A stretch of 64,000 bases of DNA from Flabesymbios commensalis (taxonomy: Eukaryota; Annelida; Polychaeta; Terebellida; Flabelligeridae), in NCBI GenBank assembly GCA_964017125.1, contig OZ024902.1, positions 33,738,654-33,802,653 on the forward strand. The letters are read 5' to 3'. The translations under genes were made by a program, and so were the position numbers. Under the pieces are notes generated by a model. That model was given only the letters and a program-made list of their open reading frames with translations. It did no database searches and was not told where the DNA came from. This document shows positions 47,011-58,008 of this stretch, piece by piece (the stretch's first letter is position 1; every line of letters begins with the position of its first letter).

Positions 47011-47760
47011 ATAATTGGAGTGACTTAGTTGTCTCCTGGTGAGCGTTAGTGAATTTGCCATTATGATTACATTTCACACCTAGAAATAATTAAGCACAGC
47101 AAAGTAATTTACGTGTCACTTAAATATAAATTATGATATTTTCTTATTTTACCTTTTTGAATCTTTGAAGTGTTCATTTTTTTTAAACTACAATATGCAC
47201 ATGATAAATGTATGCCATTCAAACATATTGTTGTATCTCGTGTGATTCAGTGTGTGTGGCATCTACATAAAAAGGTACATATATCTTTTGATAAGTTCCA
47301 AGGTTAGCATATACACATTTTTGTACCAAAAATACAAGTCAATCAAAAGAGTTTAAAACAAATATATGATATGAAGGTGAGAATCCACTTCTGAAAGCCA
47401 TTTATTTATAGCGTAAACATATTTATTTTCGCAGTCTAGTATTGATAACATTCGTTAAAAGTTGTATTGGCATTAACAACTTCTTGTTGTGTAATTTCAC
47501 TATGATTATTTGGATAATTTAAAGTACTAATTGTTTTTATTTGATATATGCATAGTCCTATATGTAACTGATACACAACGTTGTAAGGTGATGTTATGAT
47601 GGTCTCTATCAATATTTAATATATTTTGTGGAGAATATTTAAAAACACATTCAATATATATACTATATTTACTATATGTATGCTACATTTGATATTACAC
47701 ATACATAATTATTTTAATTTCATTTAGGGCCTACTGTAAAAGGTGAATTCATAATGTGCT
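47010..47760. other. Intergenic, nothing recognised
   Basis: AT-rich sequence between the lengsin-like gene and the family E element; no exon or repeat that I can name. Confidence 0.45.
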
Positions 47761-48006
47761 CGTTAAAGTGACAGGCCCAACTGCCCCCGAACTTCAACTG
47801 CAAAATGCGCATGCCTGGTACAGTCAAGTGTAGGCCAACAGTAGCCTATTGAGTACAGATTGACGGCATTAATATAGCCACTGAACTGATTACAAGATAC
47901 TAGTTAAATGCGACATTGATCCAATGCTGTTTTAATGCTAGACCAACGTCTGCGACGCTGGCCCAACATTTAATAAATGTACAATGTTTGAGAGAAAATC
48001 CTCCTG

Positions 48007-48115
48007 CCCAGCAAACACAAGACATTTGTATAACATTTATACAGCGTCGGTCCAACGTCTTCAACGTTGATTCAACATTGCATAAACTCATACAAATGTT
48101 TTGTGTTTACTGGGT
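48007..48115. mobile_element. Complete 109-bp palindromic MITE, ACATTTGTATAAC subtype
   Basis: CCCAGCAAACACAAGACATT ... TCATACAAATGTTTTGTGTT TACTGGGT. The arms match each other through an ACATTTGTAT block that other subtypes lack. The centre is CGTCGGTCCAACGTCTTCAACG. Confidence 0.9.
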
Positions 48116-48284
48116 GTCAGTACAAGCTTGGGGTCAAGCGGTTTCAACATCCCCGCAGTAATACAGTCAGTTTGTTTGCAAGCCAGCGACCAAGTAGGGG
48201 CAAGGGCCAAGAGCTTTGAATTATTAACTCATAGATGTCGCTCAAGTATATATGAACTCGCTGTGATTTGAGAACTTGCTCTTA

Positions 48285-48942
48285 ACATGGAGATAGTAAA
48301 GTCCGAGTTGCAGCTTCCCAATTAAAAGGATGCGGCTGGTATGCCGCCCATACCCCTCCCTCATATGCACAATAGATTTAGTTGTCCTGGTGATGGGAGT
48401 TTTACGATCCCGGTCATGATGATAATAGGGGTCTGGAGACGCTTTCGCCAAGCCGGTATGTGGATCTAGCGATGGCTGGGTGCCTCAATTCAGATTTGTG
48501 TGTGCATGACTTGACTTATTTATATGACCTGATATTTGTGTCACGTGATTTACATATGTAAAACAGAGTTGTTGACATGAGCGATCGTCACCACGTGAAA
48601 GAAAATGGCCGCAGCTTCAATTCAGTTTTTCAAGTGACGAAATCAGCACAAATGTGATTAGAACTTAATTAGAGAAAACGGTTGAGTTTAACTGAAATTA
48701 TAGAGATGTGGATTGATTTTTAAACTTGCAGATGACGTTGCCAGCTAAGCTCAACCGTTGTCTCGTTTTTCTCCAGAGCACATTTTTTAATGTCTCGTGA
48801 GATTTACAAGCGGAATTTCTGCTGACCCTCCTTTCCCCTCCTCCCCCCTCTCACTGTAATCAGAGATGTTTATGGCCCAGGCACAGACGCGCTCGGCGAA
48901 ATGATTTGGGACCAGCTGCAACTCCTCCTTTACTATATCCAT
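48285..48942. mobile_element. 658-bp TIR element inserted in family E
   Basis: The ends ACATGGAGATAGTAAAG ... GAGTTGCAGCT and AGCTGCAACTCCTCC...TTTACTATATCCAT are inverted repeats of about 30 bp. The heptamer GCTCTTA stands on both sides (48278-48284 and 48943-48949), and uninterrupted relatives of family E read GAACTTGCTCTTAATG at this point, which confirms insertion. No coding frame; superfamily not assigned. Confidence 0.75.
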
Positions 48943-49084
48943 GCTCTTATTGAGGCTTTGGGTATGAAACGCATATTTAGTATTATTATGGAATAGGGCC
49001 TTGGCCTACCCACGGGCACTATTGCCTTCTGGGGGACCCTTGTCCCGCGAATTTTGACAGTTGACCACACCTTTAAAAAGTTGA

Positions 49085-50550
49085 CAAGTTTAAATTTGTG
49101 TTATTAAGGCTTATATCATCGTATATCCATGTTATCTCTCTCCACCCTCAATTTGGAAAAGATATGTAGCCGATAAGTGTGTATTTCGGAATGTTCATAC
49201 AATTAATGACAGCCATCTCTTTATCATAATGGCTTTGCCCAAGCCGCTGGGGGTCTAGATGCAGGGTGCGATGTTAATTTGTTTTCTTCTTTGAAAGCAT
49301 CAACATTGAGGACGATCCCACCCTGCCCAGTCAGGTCAGACCGTCAGACTACCAGTCTGACCTTGACAACAGGTGTGTGTGATGCAGGTACGAAAAGGAG
49401 GGGATGCGAGCAACATGAATATTCATTATGACGTCCCCCGTTTTCATGACTGTGGTATGGAGGTCACACTCAGGTCAGATTGTCTGGCCTGCAGGAGTTG
49501 GGAAGGGAAGAGGGGTGTTCTGAACTCATAGCACATATACGTGATATCAATGAGTCTGCCGGTAGCAGACAACTGGATAGATGAAGATAGTACGATCATT
49601 TCCTCTTTGTCACTACACCAGCCACGAACATCCCATGAATAAAATCTGTGTATTTTGGCGATGTTCATGATGTCCAGCAAAGATGTAAAATATGTCAATT
49701 GACCCAATTTAGGTGTTTTGAACCTTCCTATTCTGAAAAGTGAGACTCGTTGGGAAAGCTCTGTTAAACGGCGATTTCCTGATGACATTGTAGGTAAACT
49801 AACAGCGTATTTGACGATCTGAGACCTTACATACTTATCCTAATACGAGTTAGGATTTTTTTGTCATAGATTACGGCTAGTAAATTATAAAAAAAAAGTA
49901 GACAATCAAATCGTTGAATCGACATAACATTTCATGGCAAACTGAAAACATGGCATTGAAAAGCCAAAAATGTAATGATCGACATTTTGTCATAATTCGT
50001 CTTTTTCGAAACCTGATTACGTTGCCAACGTATCTTTCTAAAAGCTGTAAGCTATCAGAACGTTGCATTCACTCATTCAAACACTCTAAAAAGATATAAC
50101 AGAGCTAAAACAAAGACATGCCATTTGCCTGGGCACGGGCCTTTAATTTTTGTGCTATTCGTTTATTTAAATGTTACTACTTCAGATGTTTCATTGAAAT
50201 ATAGAGTGGATAAATGTTCTTTTGAATCATTTAGTGGGCATTGCTTTTTTGCATGTAGAAGTTTATTTTCATCCTGTAAATATTTATTTAAGAATGTGTT
50301 AACCGAAGTACTTTTAAAATTGATTATTTTATCTCTAGCTTTAGTATGCTGCATCCCAACATTATTTTCGTTAATTGTCATGGCCTGAAATATCTGCGCA
50401 GCATATCATTATCTGCCATGTTTTCACTATGCTTCTAGCCAGATGATACTTAGAATTTTGTTCGCGTAATATGGAGGACACCCATCTTGATTCGTATCGG
50501 TTTAGAACAATAATACAATGTTACAATTTGTAAATAAGGTGATACGCCTA
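49085..50550. other. Unassigned region with short minus-strand frames
   Basis: Two short reverse frames (about 49444-49788, 114 codons, with LTYFTSLLDIMNIAKIHRFY; and 50163-50381, with INFKSTSVNTFLNKYLQDEN) read somewhat like protein, but I recognise no family and see no splice structure. A LINE or gene fragment is possible. A GTCAGACC / GTCTGAC inverted word pair occurs at 49340-49365. No firm feature. Confidence 0.2.
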
Positions 50551-50552
50551 CA

Positions 50553-50612
50553 GAAATGAAATGAATCGGCATTTAGGCCACTTTTGTGCACATGCAGGCT
50601 AAATTGAACCAG
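50553..50612 (-). mobile_element. 5'-truncated SINE tail
   Basis: GAAATGAAATGAATCGGCAT TTAGGCCACTTTTGTGCACA TGCAGGCTAAATTGAACC is the reverse complement of the last roughly 60 bases of the dimeric SINE and lacks both tRNA-like modules. It is either a truncated SINE or the tail of the partner LINE whose 3' end the SINE shares. Confidence 0.75.
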
Positions 50613-51337
50613 GATTAATTGTCCCTTTTAATTATGTATGTCTCATGAGTATATTCATAGTATTTTTGTACAGGCTGCAGTGTTTCAATTATGCCAGTGA
50701 GGCCTACTTACTAGCTTTGCCCGTGCTAATAGATGTAGTGTCATTGGCTTTTGTAATTAATGTTATTAAATGACTCCTGTGGACAGTAGAGACTATGTAT
50801 TAAGCCCTGGTCAGACAGCACTTGACGGCTTAATCAGCACCAAAAAACGTCAAAAAGTAGTCTCACGTGAAACAGCCGATGTTGTTCGCGTTGAGGACAA
50901 GCGTTGTAGACGTGGCAGGACGTGGGGAAAGATCGGAACGGCGTCGGACGCGGAATAAAATTTTGAACTGCTCAAAACTTTAGAGCGCGGACAAGCACGG
51001 ACGGCACACGTGGTAAGGACGTACAACACACGTGAAACACACGTGATAATCCGTGTTCCGGCAGTAATTAAGACGTGGTAAGCAGAGTCGGGGTCAATTA
51101 CGGAATTGAATGGGAATTTAACTCAATTCCTGACTCAATTCCAGGAATTGGACTAGGAATTGGAATTGAAAAAAAAGGAATTGGAATTGAATTGGAATTG
51201 ACAAAATATGCCCGGAATTGATAAAGGAATTGACTTTTTTTATCCATGTTTATTTTTTAAGCGCTTTTAAACGCACGAGTGATCATCACTTTTGTCATTG
51301 CAGTAGAATTTTACCTGATCTATGTTGATTTATATGT

Positions 51338-51669
<332 letters not shown>

Positions 51670-52054
51670 CTTATATTGGCCTAGTGCCTAAATTATGGTA
51701 AAAGCTTTTTTTTAAGTTATGTAAAAATCCTCATTTAAATGACTAATGGCCATGAAGATTAAATAAGACTGTAATGTGTTATCCAAATAATATTTGTAAC
51801 ACGATTGCTCCTGCTAAGTTGGAGCAATTCAATCTAACAATCAGAGATTGGTGTGTGCGTATATACTTGTTACTTGTTGTTACTTGTATACACCAAGTTT
51901 GATTTACTCCCGCGGACTGGTGTAACCAGCCGGTAACAGTTTTGCCGAAAAGTGCGACTCATGACAACTCAACTAGCGTCAACACCTACTGTGTATATAG
52001 TGTTAGAGAATTACCATCAAATGGCTGAATTATCAGCAAATGAGACGCCGAGCC

Positions 52055-52137
52055 GGCGTTGGTTTAATGTTGGGCCATCATCGCAAACGACGAGCCAACC
52101 TTATATCAACATTTGGTCAGTGTTTCGTGTTTGCTGG
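52055..52137. repeat. Partial CCAGCAAACAC palindrome inside hAT-like copy 2
   Basis: GGCGTTGGTTTAATGTTGGG CCATCATCGCAAACGACGAG ... CGTGTTTGCTGGC. Positional match of 30273-30357 in copy 1, in reverse orientation. Confidence 0.85.
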
Positions 52138-53567
52138 CTTAAAGTTCTGGAAATAATTGTACTATTATTTTATTAATGTTTCCTTTATATACATGTATTC
52201 GCGCAAGCATGATCACACTGTTTAACTACCACTTTTGTGTCACTTAACAGCAGTTTTTAACATTTGTATTTAAAAAGTAATGCTTGTCTCATGGGCATAA
52301 TTTTAGTTCTCGTATTTGTTATATTTTTGTCATTTGGACGTCTATAGTTTATAAAACAATCACGAGTCATGATTAGACTTAGATGAATGAATGGCTTAGA
52401 ACATAACTATCGCTTGTCCCTAGAGTTAGTAGAACAAAAGAAATTTCGGGACATTGAGACGAATGCGTTTTCAATAGACGTTGAGCCTTTGATTACTTCG
52501 CTAATATGCCTTTTGTGCCCTAGAGGTTATCCTGATATATTTTCTTAGGGTATGTTTAATCGCCACACGCTAGAATTAGATATTATAAAATAGTATAATC
52601 GGAAAATAAATAATGTGAATAATTGCATCAATTCAAATACAACAATAGATCATACGTTGCTTTATTTTCAATACGAGTTTATTTGAGTGAGGTGTGGGTC
52701 GACACGCCGTAGCCTCCACAGGGTCAGACTTATCAGAGTTTTAAGTAGCACGGCTTGTCGCGAGACATTGTGTTAATTACACTACCGTGTTGATGGCAAT
52801 TGTGGAGTAACAGCTAGTCTATGGAAATAACGCGCTCACATCCGCGTCCACACGAGTACAACTCCTACATCAGGTATTAAAGATGTACTCCACCCTACTA
52901 ATATTAAAGTCTAGTAAGTGTAACATGTTTAAATATGTTTACAAGATAATAAATAAAATGGATTTCATTTTATATCAGGTGTTATTTTTTTTTTATGTCA
53001 AGTTATTATACAGCTGTTTTATTTGTATTATAAGTCTCATTTTTGGGTGGAATTGATAAGGAATTGACTTTTTAGGAATTGGAATTGAATTAGAATTGAC
53101 TTTTCCTAACACCAAAGGAATTGGAATTGATTCAGGAATTGATAAAAAGGAATTGGAATGGAATTTGGAATTTATAAAAAGGAATTGACCCCAACTCTGG
53201 TGGTAAGACGTGGTAAGACGCCAAAGTTTAGCGTTCACTCACGGTCAAAGCACGGTTATCGGACGTGTATTACGCGTTGGTATCACGGGAAATAGCTTGT
53301 GTTTAGCTGCTTATCACTGACAAATGCATTTTTTCGCGTACATAGCACTACCTAAGCACATTTCAAACAAGTTCAAAATACGATTTTTCACTGCCGAATC
53401 ACTTCTGTATCACTTCTGATTTGCGGCATAGACCGTAATTTTCTGAAGACCTCGGCACTTGCAGTCTAGATGTCAAGGGGTGTACATGAATCCTGAACGC
53501 CGTGATGTACTCTTTCTCATGCTCCAGCACCAACAAAACCAACTGATACAGGCACAATATATCCTTG

Positions 53568-53670
53568 AGAGAAGAAGAAAAAGAAGAAGAAAAAGAAGAA
53601 GAAGAAGAAGAAGAAGAAGAAGAAGAAGAAGAAGAAGAAGAAGAAGAAGAAGAAGAAGAAGAAGAAGACA
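53568..53670. repeat. (GAA)n microsatellite
   Basis: About 100 bases of GAA/AAG with a few AAAAAG variants at its left end. A pure purine strand of this kind can adopt triplex structure. It gives spurious Glu, Arg, Ser and Leu open frames on the two strands. Confidence 0.97.
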
Positions 53671-54176
53671 CCAGCCCATATCAAACATACCACCAACTGG
53701 AGAGCACCACTGAATGTGGACTGTCGAAGCTCTGGATAGGCAAATGGGAAGACCAGCCGTGTGCGGCCGCTTTATGCCGCGCTTCAGGCGTTTACCCGTG
53801 ATAAGGCAGTGCTATGACAGTGGAACGACCGTTTTACGTCAATGATCGGCAGTGCTACAGACGCGATGCGGCCGCAGTTAGCCGTGGTAACTTGCCGGTT
53901 TTTTTCCCGCGTTCGAACACGTGCAAACTTATATTTAGCCTTACACGTAGCTGGACGTGGTTACCCGTGCCTAGACAGTGCTTCAGCAGTGGAGCAGCCG
54001 CCGACGACCATACCACGTACAACTACGTACAAAGCACGGTCAAGCACAAAATTGACCAATAATTACCACGTACGACCACGTCCAACAGATTTTATAACTT
54101 TTTGGTCGTGATTAAGCCAGGGCTTTAAGCGGAATTTATCATTCCGTTTTGGTACGAAACACTTGTCAACACATCT

Positions 54177-54281
54177 CAGCAAACACGACGTTGACCCAAT
54201 GCTGGTCCAATGCTGACCCACCGTCCGTGACGCTGGCCAAGCATTCAACCAGCACTGATTCAATGCCTCGTGTTTGCTGGG
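54177..54281. mobile_element. Complete 105-bp palindromic MITE, CGTTGACCCAATGCTGG subtype
   Basis: CAGCAAACACGACGTTGACC ... CAATGCCTCGTGTTTGCTGGG. The left arm (CCAATGCTGGTCCAATGCTG) pairs with the right arm (GCATTCAACCAGCACTG). It is separated by only 11 bp from the next unit, which has quite different arms. Confidence 0.9.
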
Positions 54282-54292
54282 CTGCGTTCAAA

Positions 54293-54400
54293 CCAGTAAA
54301 CACAAAACATTTCTATAACATTTGTACAATGCTGGACCAACGTCGAAGACGTTGGGCCGACGTTATACAAATGTTATACAAATGTTTTGTATTTGCTGGG
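54293..54400. mobile_element. Complete 108-bp palindromic MITE, ACATTTGTATAAC subtype
   Basis: CCAGTAAACACAAAACATTT ... ATACAAATGTTTTGTATTTG CTGGG. The centre is GGACCAACGTCGAAGACGTTGG. It is the same subtype as 48007-48115. Confidence 0.9.
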
Positions 54401-55361
54401 TACAGCAGCTGGTCTGGAATACTGCTGGCGGCGATTACAAGCCGGAACTGACCCAATGTCTGTTAAATGTTGCGCCAGCGTCGCCTGTGCTGGGCAGTAT
54501 TCATTCAGCCCTAGTCAGTACTTCATGACGGCAGTACGATCACAATGCTTTGAACCAAAGCTGGGTTAATGTTGGCCCGCCGTGTGTGACGCAGGCCCAT
54601 ATTAGACAGACGGAGCGGACAATGGTAAACCAGCATGTGCCCATCTCTCTGTGAGGGGAGAGACATAATAAGGGTTTCAGGCTTCGTCAGTCGTTGAATG
54701 AACTCTCTGAGCATATCGCTATTTCCCGCCACCCACTATATACCTCACACAAAACTTTGACATTAAGGGATGGTTGTAATGCATATTAAAATTAATGTCT
54801 CTCCTCTACAGAGGGGGAGACATATTGGTATACCTGTGACCGCTCAGCCTGTCTGTGTGTCTGTGAGTGTCCCATTCATTCGGTCATGCGATTTCTATAG
54901 TGCAGGCGGTCAAACACGGAACGTTGACACAATGCTGGTCTAATGCTGGTCCACCGCCTACGACGCTAACCCAACAATAACCCAGTATCGAGTTAACGGG
55001 GGTCGTGTATGGTGTCACACTGAATGTGGGCCACCATCACAGATGGCGGGCCAACATTAACTCAGCTTTGGTTAAAGGCATCGTGCTGGTATAGTCTATG
55101 CTACACAAGCCCACCATTGAGTTTGCAATATGTCCAGCCCCGGTGACACTGGCCCAACATTTATCAGCCATCGGATAAGGTGTCAGCTTGCACTCTGTGG
55201 ACTCACCGCGGCCAACAGAAAGCACTGTCCAGTGTTGAATGGTTGATGGCCAGAGTCTGTGATGGTAAACCAGTGTTAAAGAGACATTGGGTTGACGTGT
55301 CGTGTTTGCTGGGCATTGTGTTGTACACCAGTTGGCCGCTTATACCGGACCACTTAGCTAT

Positions 55362-55469
55362 CCAGCAAACACCGGGTATTCACACAATGCTGTTTGATTG
55401 TTGGCCCACCGTCTTCGACGCTGGCCCAACCTTGAAACAGCATTGAGTGAATGACCTGTGTTTGCTGGG
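55362..55469. mobile_element. Complete 108-bp palindromic MITE, ATTCACACAATGCTG subtype
   Basis: CCAGCAAACACCGGGTATTC ... GAATGACCTGTGTTTGCTGGG. The arms pair through ATTCACACAATGCTGTTT / AAACAGCATTGAGTGAAT. The centre is CCACCGTCTTCGACGCTGG. Confidence 0.9.
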
Positions 55470-55759
55470 AATTTGCTTAGAGCTGGTTAGCAACGTTTTC
55501 GTTGCCTTTGTTATCAGATGAGGTGGGGCCTTATGGAGAATTTCAGAGTTGCCAAGTCAACTGATTTTCTCCATGAGTTCGGGAATGTTTTTCTTCGATT
55601 GTAGCTTCGAGTATGTGGTACTAACTAGGTCGTGATTGAAACAGTATGGATTAAACAATAATAGTGAATTAAAATAAGCTGTAATGTTTTTGTGCGAGGA
55701 CCATGCCCTGTGTGAATTGCACAAATAATTATTATCCGCCTTTACTACTGTTATTACGT

Positions 55760-56285
55760 TGTTAAAGATTCATACAGCTATGAAATGCGCATGTGTGGGA
55801 CGGTCAAGTGTAGGCCTACATTAGCCTATAGAGTACACTTTGACAGCATTGATATCAGCGACTGAACTGATTACAAGATAATACTCCAACGAGAAATTGG
55901 CCCAATACTGTTTTAATGTTAGACCAACGTCTGTGACGTTGGCTGACATTAAACCAACATTTAGTGGATGTGCCGTGTTGGCTGGGAAAGCTCTTACTGT
56001 CAATATGCTGGATGTCAACTGTTTCCAGATCCCCACGGTAACACAACTTTTTGTGTCACAACACAAAGCCCACATAAGAGAAATGGTGAATTATTTCCTC
56101 ATAGATGTCGCTCAAGTATATAGAGTTTATATGACTTGGGAACTTGGAAACGCATATAGTATTATTATCTTGTCTGATAACTGTGGGTGTGGGGTGATAT
56201 ATCATTGTGGAATGTCCAGGGGCCACTGCTGCATTCTGGATACCACATTATCCCGTGTATTTTGACAGTTGACTACGCCTTTAAG
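55760..56285 (+). mobile_element. Family E DNA element, uninterrupted copy
   Basis: About 525 bp: GTTGTTAAAG ... AATGCGCATGTGTGGGACGG, GTCAAGTGTAGGCCTAC, a part palindrome (55900-55992), AGATCCCCACGGTAACACAA, TCATAGATGTCGCTCAAGTA, AACGCATATAGTATTATTAT, and the end TTTTGACAGTTGACTACGCC TTTAA. It serves as the reference for the interrupted copies at 28905 and 47765. Confidence 0.75.
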
Positions 56286-56289
56286 TTTG

Positions 56290-57030
56290 CACCACTATTC
56301 AATCTCCGAGCTCATAGCGACTGTGCTTGCATGGTCACATGGCTCGGAGCTACCTGTTTCACGGATTGCCACATTTATTTTACTTGCATGATATTATATT
56401 TAATTTAAAAAAATACCGTATATTTTTCACAATTGTCTTATTGCATACTCCAGTTACTGTAGCATAATTATGCACTTGTATATATTTTAGGTTTCTACGC
56501 TTTCCGGAGTGTCTTTTTTGCTACTATATATAATTATGTCATACATAGTGGCTATTTTATCTCTGGTTTTGGTGCGGGGAGCAAAATGATAGACCTCTAT
56601 GTTATCTTGGCAATGCCTTTTAATTTTAGTCATTTATATTATCGAAATACCCAGTTTTTATTTTGGCAATGCCACTTAACATGATATTAGTTGTGTATGT
56701 CATACCATGTATATTATTGTCATACGACTTCAACAAATTAACGATCTTGTATATACATCTACATATATCTCTTTCATTTCTATGACAAATAAGTCTGTGA
56801 TGATTTTTTTCTGTCAATAAAATATCTGTCTGTCTGTCTGGTATCTATTTTCTACCACATGGCCACATTACCAGCTCCATAATCAGACACGCTATCTTGA
56901 TACACACCACACCTGTGTCAATCTCACCATCAATATTAACCCCTACGCCACTAGGCCTAAGCGCGACTATTAGTTTAATGCAATTTATTGGCAGATCAAA
57001 TCACTGGTAATATTGGCAATGAAATGAGCG
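56290..57030. other. Intergenic, nothing recognised
   Basis: AT-rich, with a short (CTGT)4-5 tract at about 56826-56842. No exon or repeat that I can name. Confidence 0.45.
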
Positions 57031-57031
57031 C

Positions 57032-57258
57032 TTAACCCTTTAACCGCCAGTGCCGCATATATTCGGTTTTTCATTTTTTATTAGCACATTGAGTACCACA
57101 TATTCAATATGGTAAAGATAAAATGTGACATCAACCAGCAAGATTTAAAAAGAGTTGTCCTCTATTTTGTCAAATCTGAAGTTGTGGATCGCGTCAGCGA
57201 GACACAACTCCAAGTGGGTGAAAATTCAAATTGAATAATTTGGCGGGCAAAGGGTTAA
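57032..57258 (-). mobile_element. TTAA-flanked MITE family A, copy 3
   Basis: TTAACCCTTTAACCGCCAGTG to TGGCGGGCAAAGGG-TTAA, TTAA intact on both sides. One strand of the hairpin stem is shortened (GAAGTTGTGGATCGCGTCAG CGAGACACAACTCC). A related half hairpin with GAAGTTGTGGTTCGCGAATC lies just downstream (57310-57395) and ends AGCGCTTTAAGGGTTAA. Confidence 0.88.
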
Positions 57259-57457
57259 GCATCAAGATTTACAAATGTTTGATCTGAAATTCAACATACA
57301 TGCGTAATTTACACCCAGTTGAAGTTGTGGTTCGCGAATCACAAAAACTTAAAGTGTGTGAAAATGTAAATGATTTTAGCGCTTTAAGGGTTAATACTAC
57401 CATTTACCATTTCAGTGTAGAGGACGTTATAAGCGCAATCTATCCGCTTCCCCAGAA

Positions 57458-57535
57458 AACACACGGTCAACCGATTCTGGTTTGATGTTGAGCCAGCGGC
57501 GCAGACGCTATTTAATATCAAAGGTTGTTGAAAAT
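57458..57535. repeat. Partial CCAGCAAACAC palindrome
   Basis: CCAGAAAACACACGGTCAACC ... GTTTGATGTTGAGCCAGCGG CGCAGACGCT. The left arm and centre are present; the right arm is lost after TATTTAATATCAAAGG. Confidence 0.7.
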
Positions 57536-57539
57536 TAAT

Positions 57540-58000
57540 GTTAATACAATTGCAGTCGACGACTGCGTCAGTAAAGGTCAGCTGGAAAAATAGGTGAGAA
57601 AATATAAAACCTACACGGGTAATTGAATTTATATTGTCACTTCTTAGTGGTGAAAATATTCAAAGTGGAGCACTCTTCCACTAGTCACTGTGATTTTCTA
57701 TGGCACAGTATCGTATGAGGTGCTATATCGTGTATTTAGTACGGGAAAATCTCAATTTGACGCCTAATCCTCTTAAAACACTATTTTTGTTATGGCGATG
57801 TTTTAAATAATAATGTTTGAAGTTTCCTTGTTGATGTGTAATTAATATGTGTTCACGGTAATCTAAGAGAGGGGTGTTGGTGGTAACCTGGCCACATGGC
57901 ATATATTGGCCCATAATACACGCTTACAGATATAAGTTCATATCATTACTTAATTTCTGCTGACAGAACTGTATTTGTCGAATAGTTTTGTTTTGCAATT
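57540..58000. other. Region upstream of the chlorophyllase-like gene
   Basis: No repeats recognised. ATATAAGTTC at about 57931-57940 is a possible TATA element about 75 bases before the start codon at 58009. That would place a start site near 57960 and give a 5' UTR of about 50 bases. Inference from one weak motif. Confidence 0.3.
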
Positions 58001-58008
58001 TTTTAAGA

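Larger units (their letters stand above)
47765..49083 (+). mobile_element. Family E DNA element, holding a palindrome and a 658-bp insertion
   Basis: The left end GTTAAAGTGACAGGCCCAAC is an imperfect inverse of the right end TTTTGACAGTTGACCACACC TTTAAA. Shared with 55760-56285: AATGCGCATG, GTCAAGTGTAGGCC, CACTGAACTGATTACAAGAT, TCATAGATGTCGCTCAAGTA, ATGAAACGCATATTTAGTAT and GGGGGACCC. Inside lie a part palindrome (47905-47985), a complete palindrome (48007-48115) and a separate inserted element (48285-48942). Non-coding. Confidence 0.75.
54140..55475. repeat. Array of about nine palindromic units, CCAGCAAACAC family
   Basis: Within 1.3 kb there are three complete units (54177-54281, 54293-54400, 55362-55469) and about six partial ones (near 54440-54505, 54555-54605, 54905-55005, 55010-55075, 55130-55175 and 55250-55315). 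Each centres on GACGCTGG/CCAGCGTC-type words. They are not simple tandem copies, because arm sequences differ between units, so independent insertions into or next to each other are more likely than slippage. Confidence 0.85.

Noticed and set aside
49444-49788. Minus-strand 114-codon frame as a host gene
   Set aside because: No recognisable domain, no splice context and no supporting neighbours; kept only as an unassigned region.
53399-53801. Poly-Ser, Leu, Arg and Glu open frames
   Set aside because: Both strands of a GAA microsatellite read in different frames.
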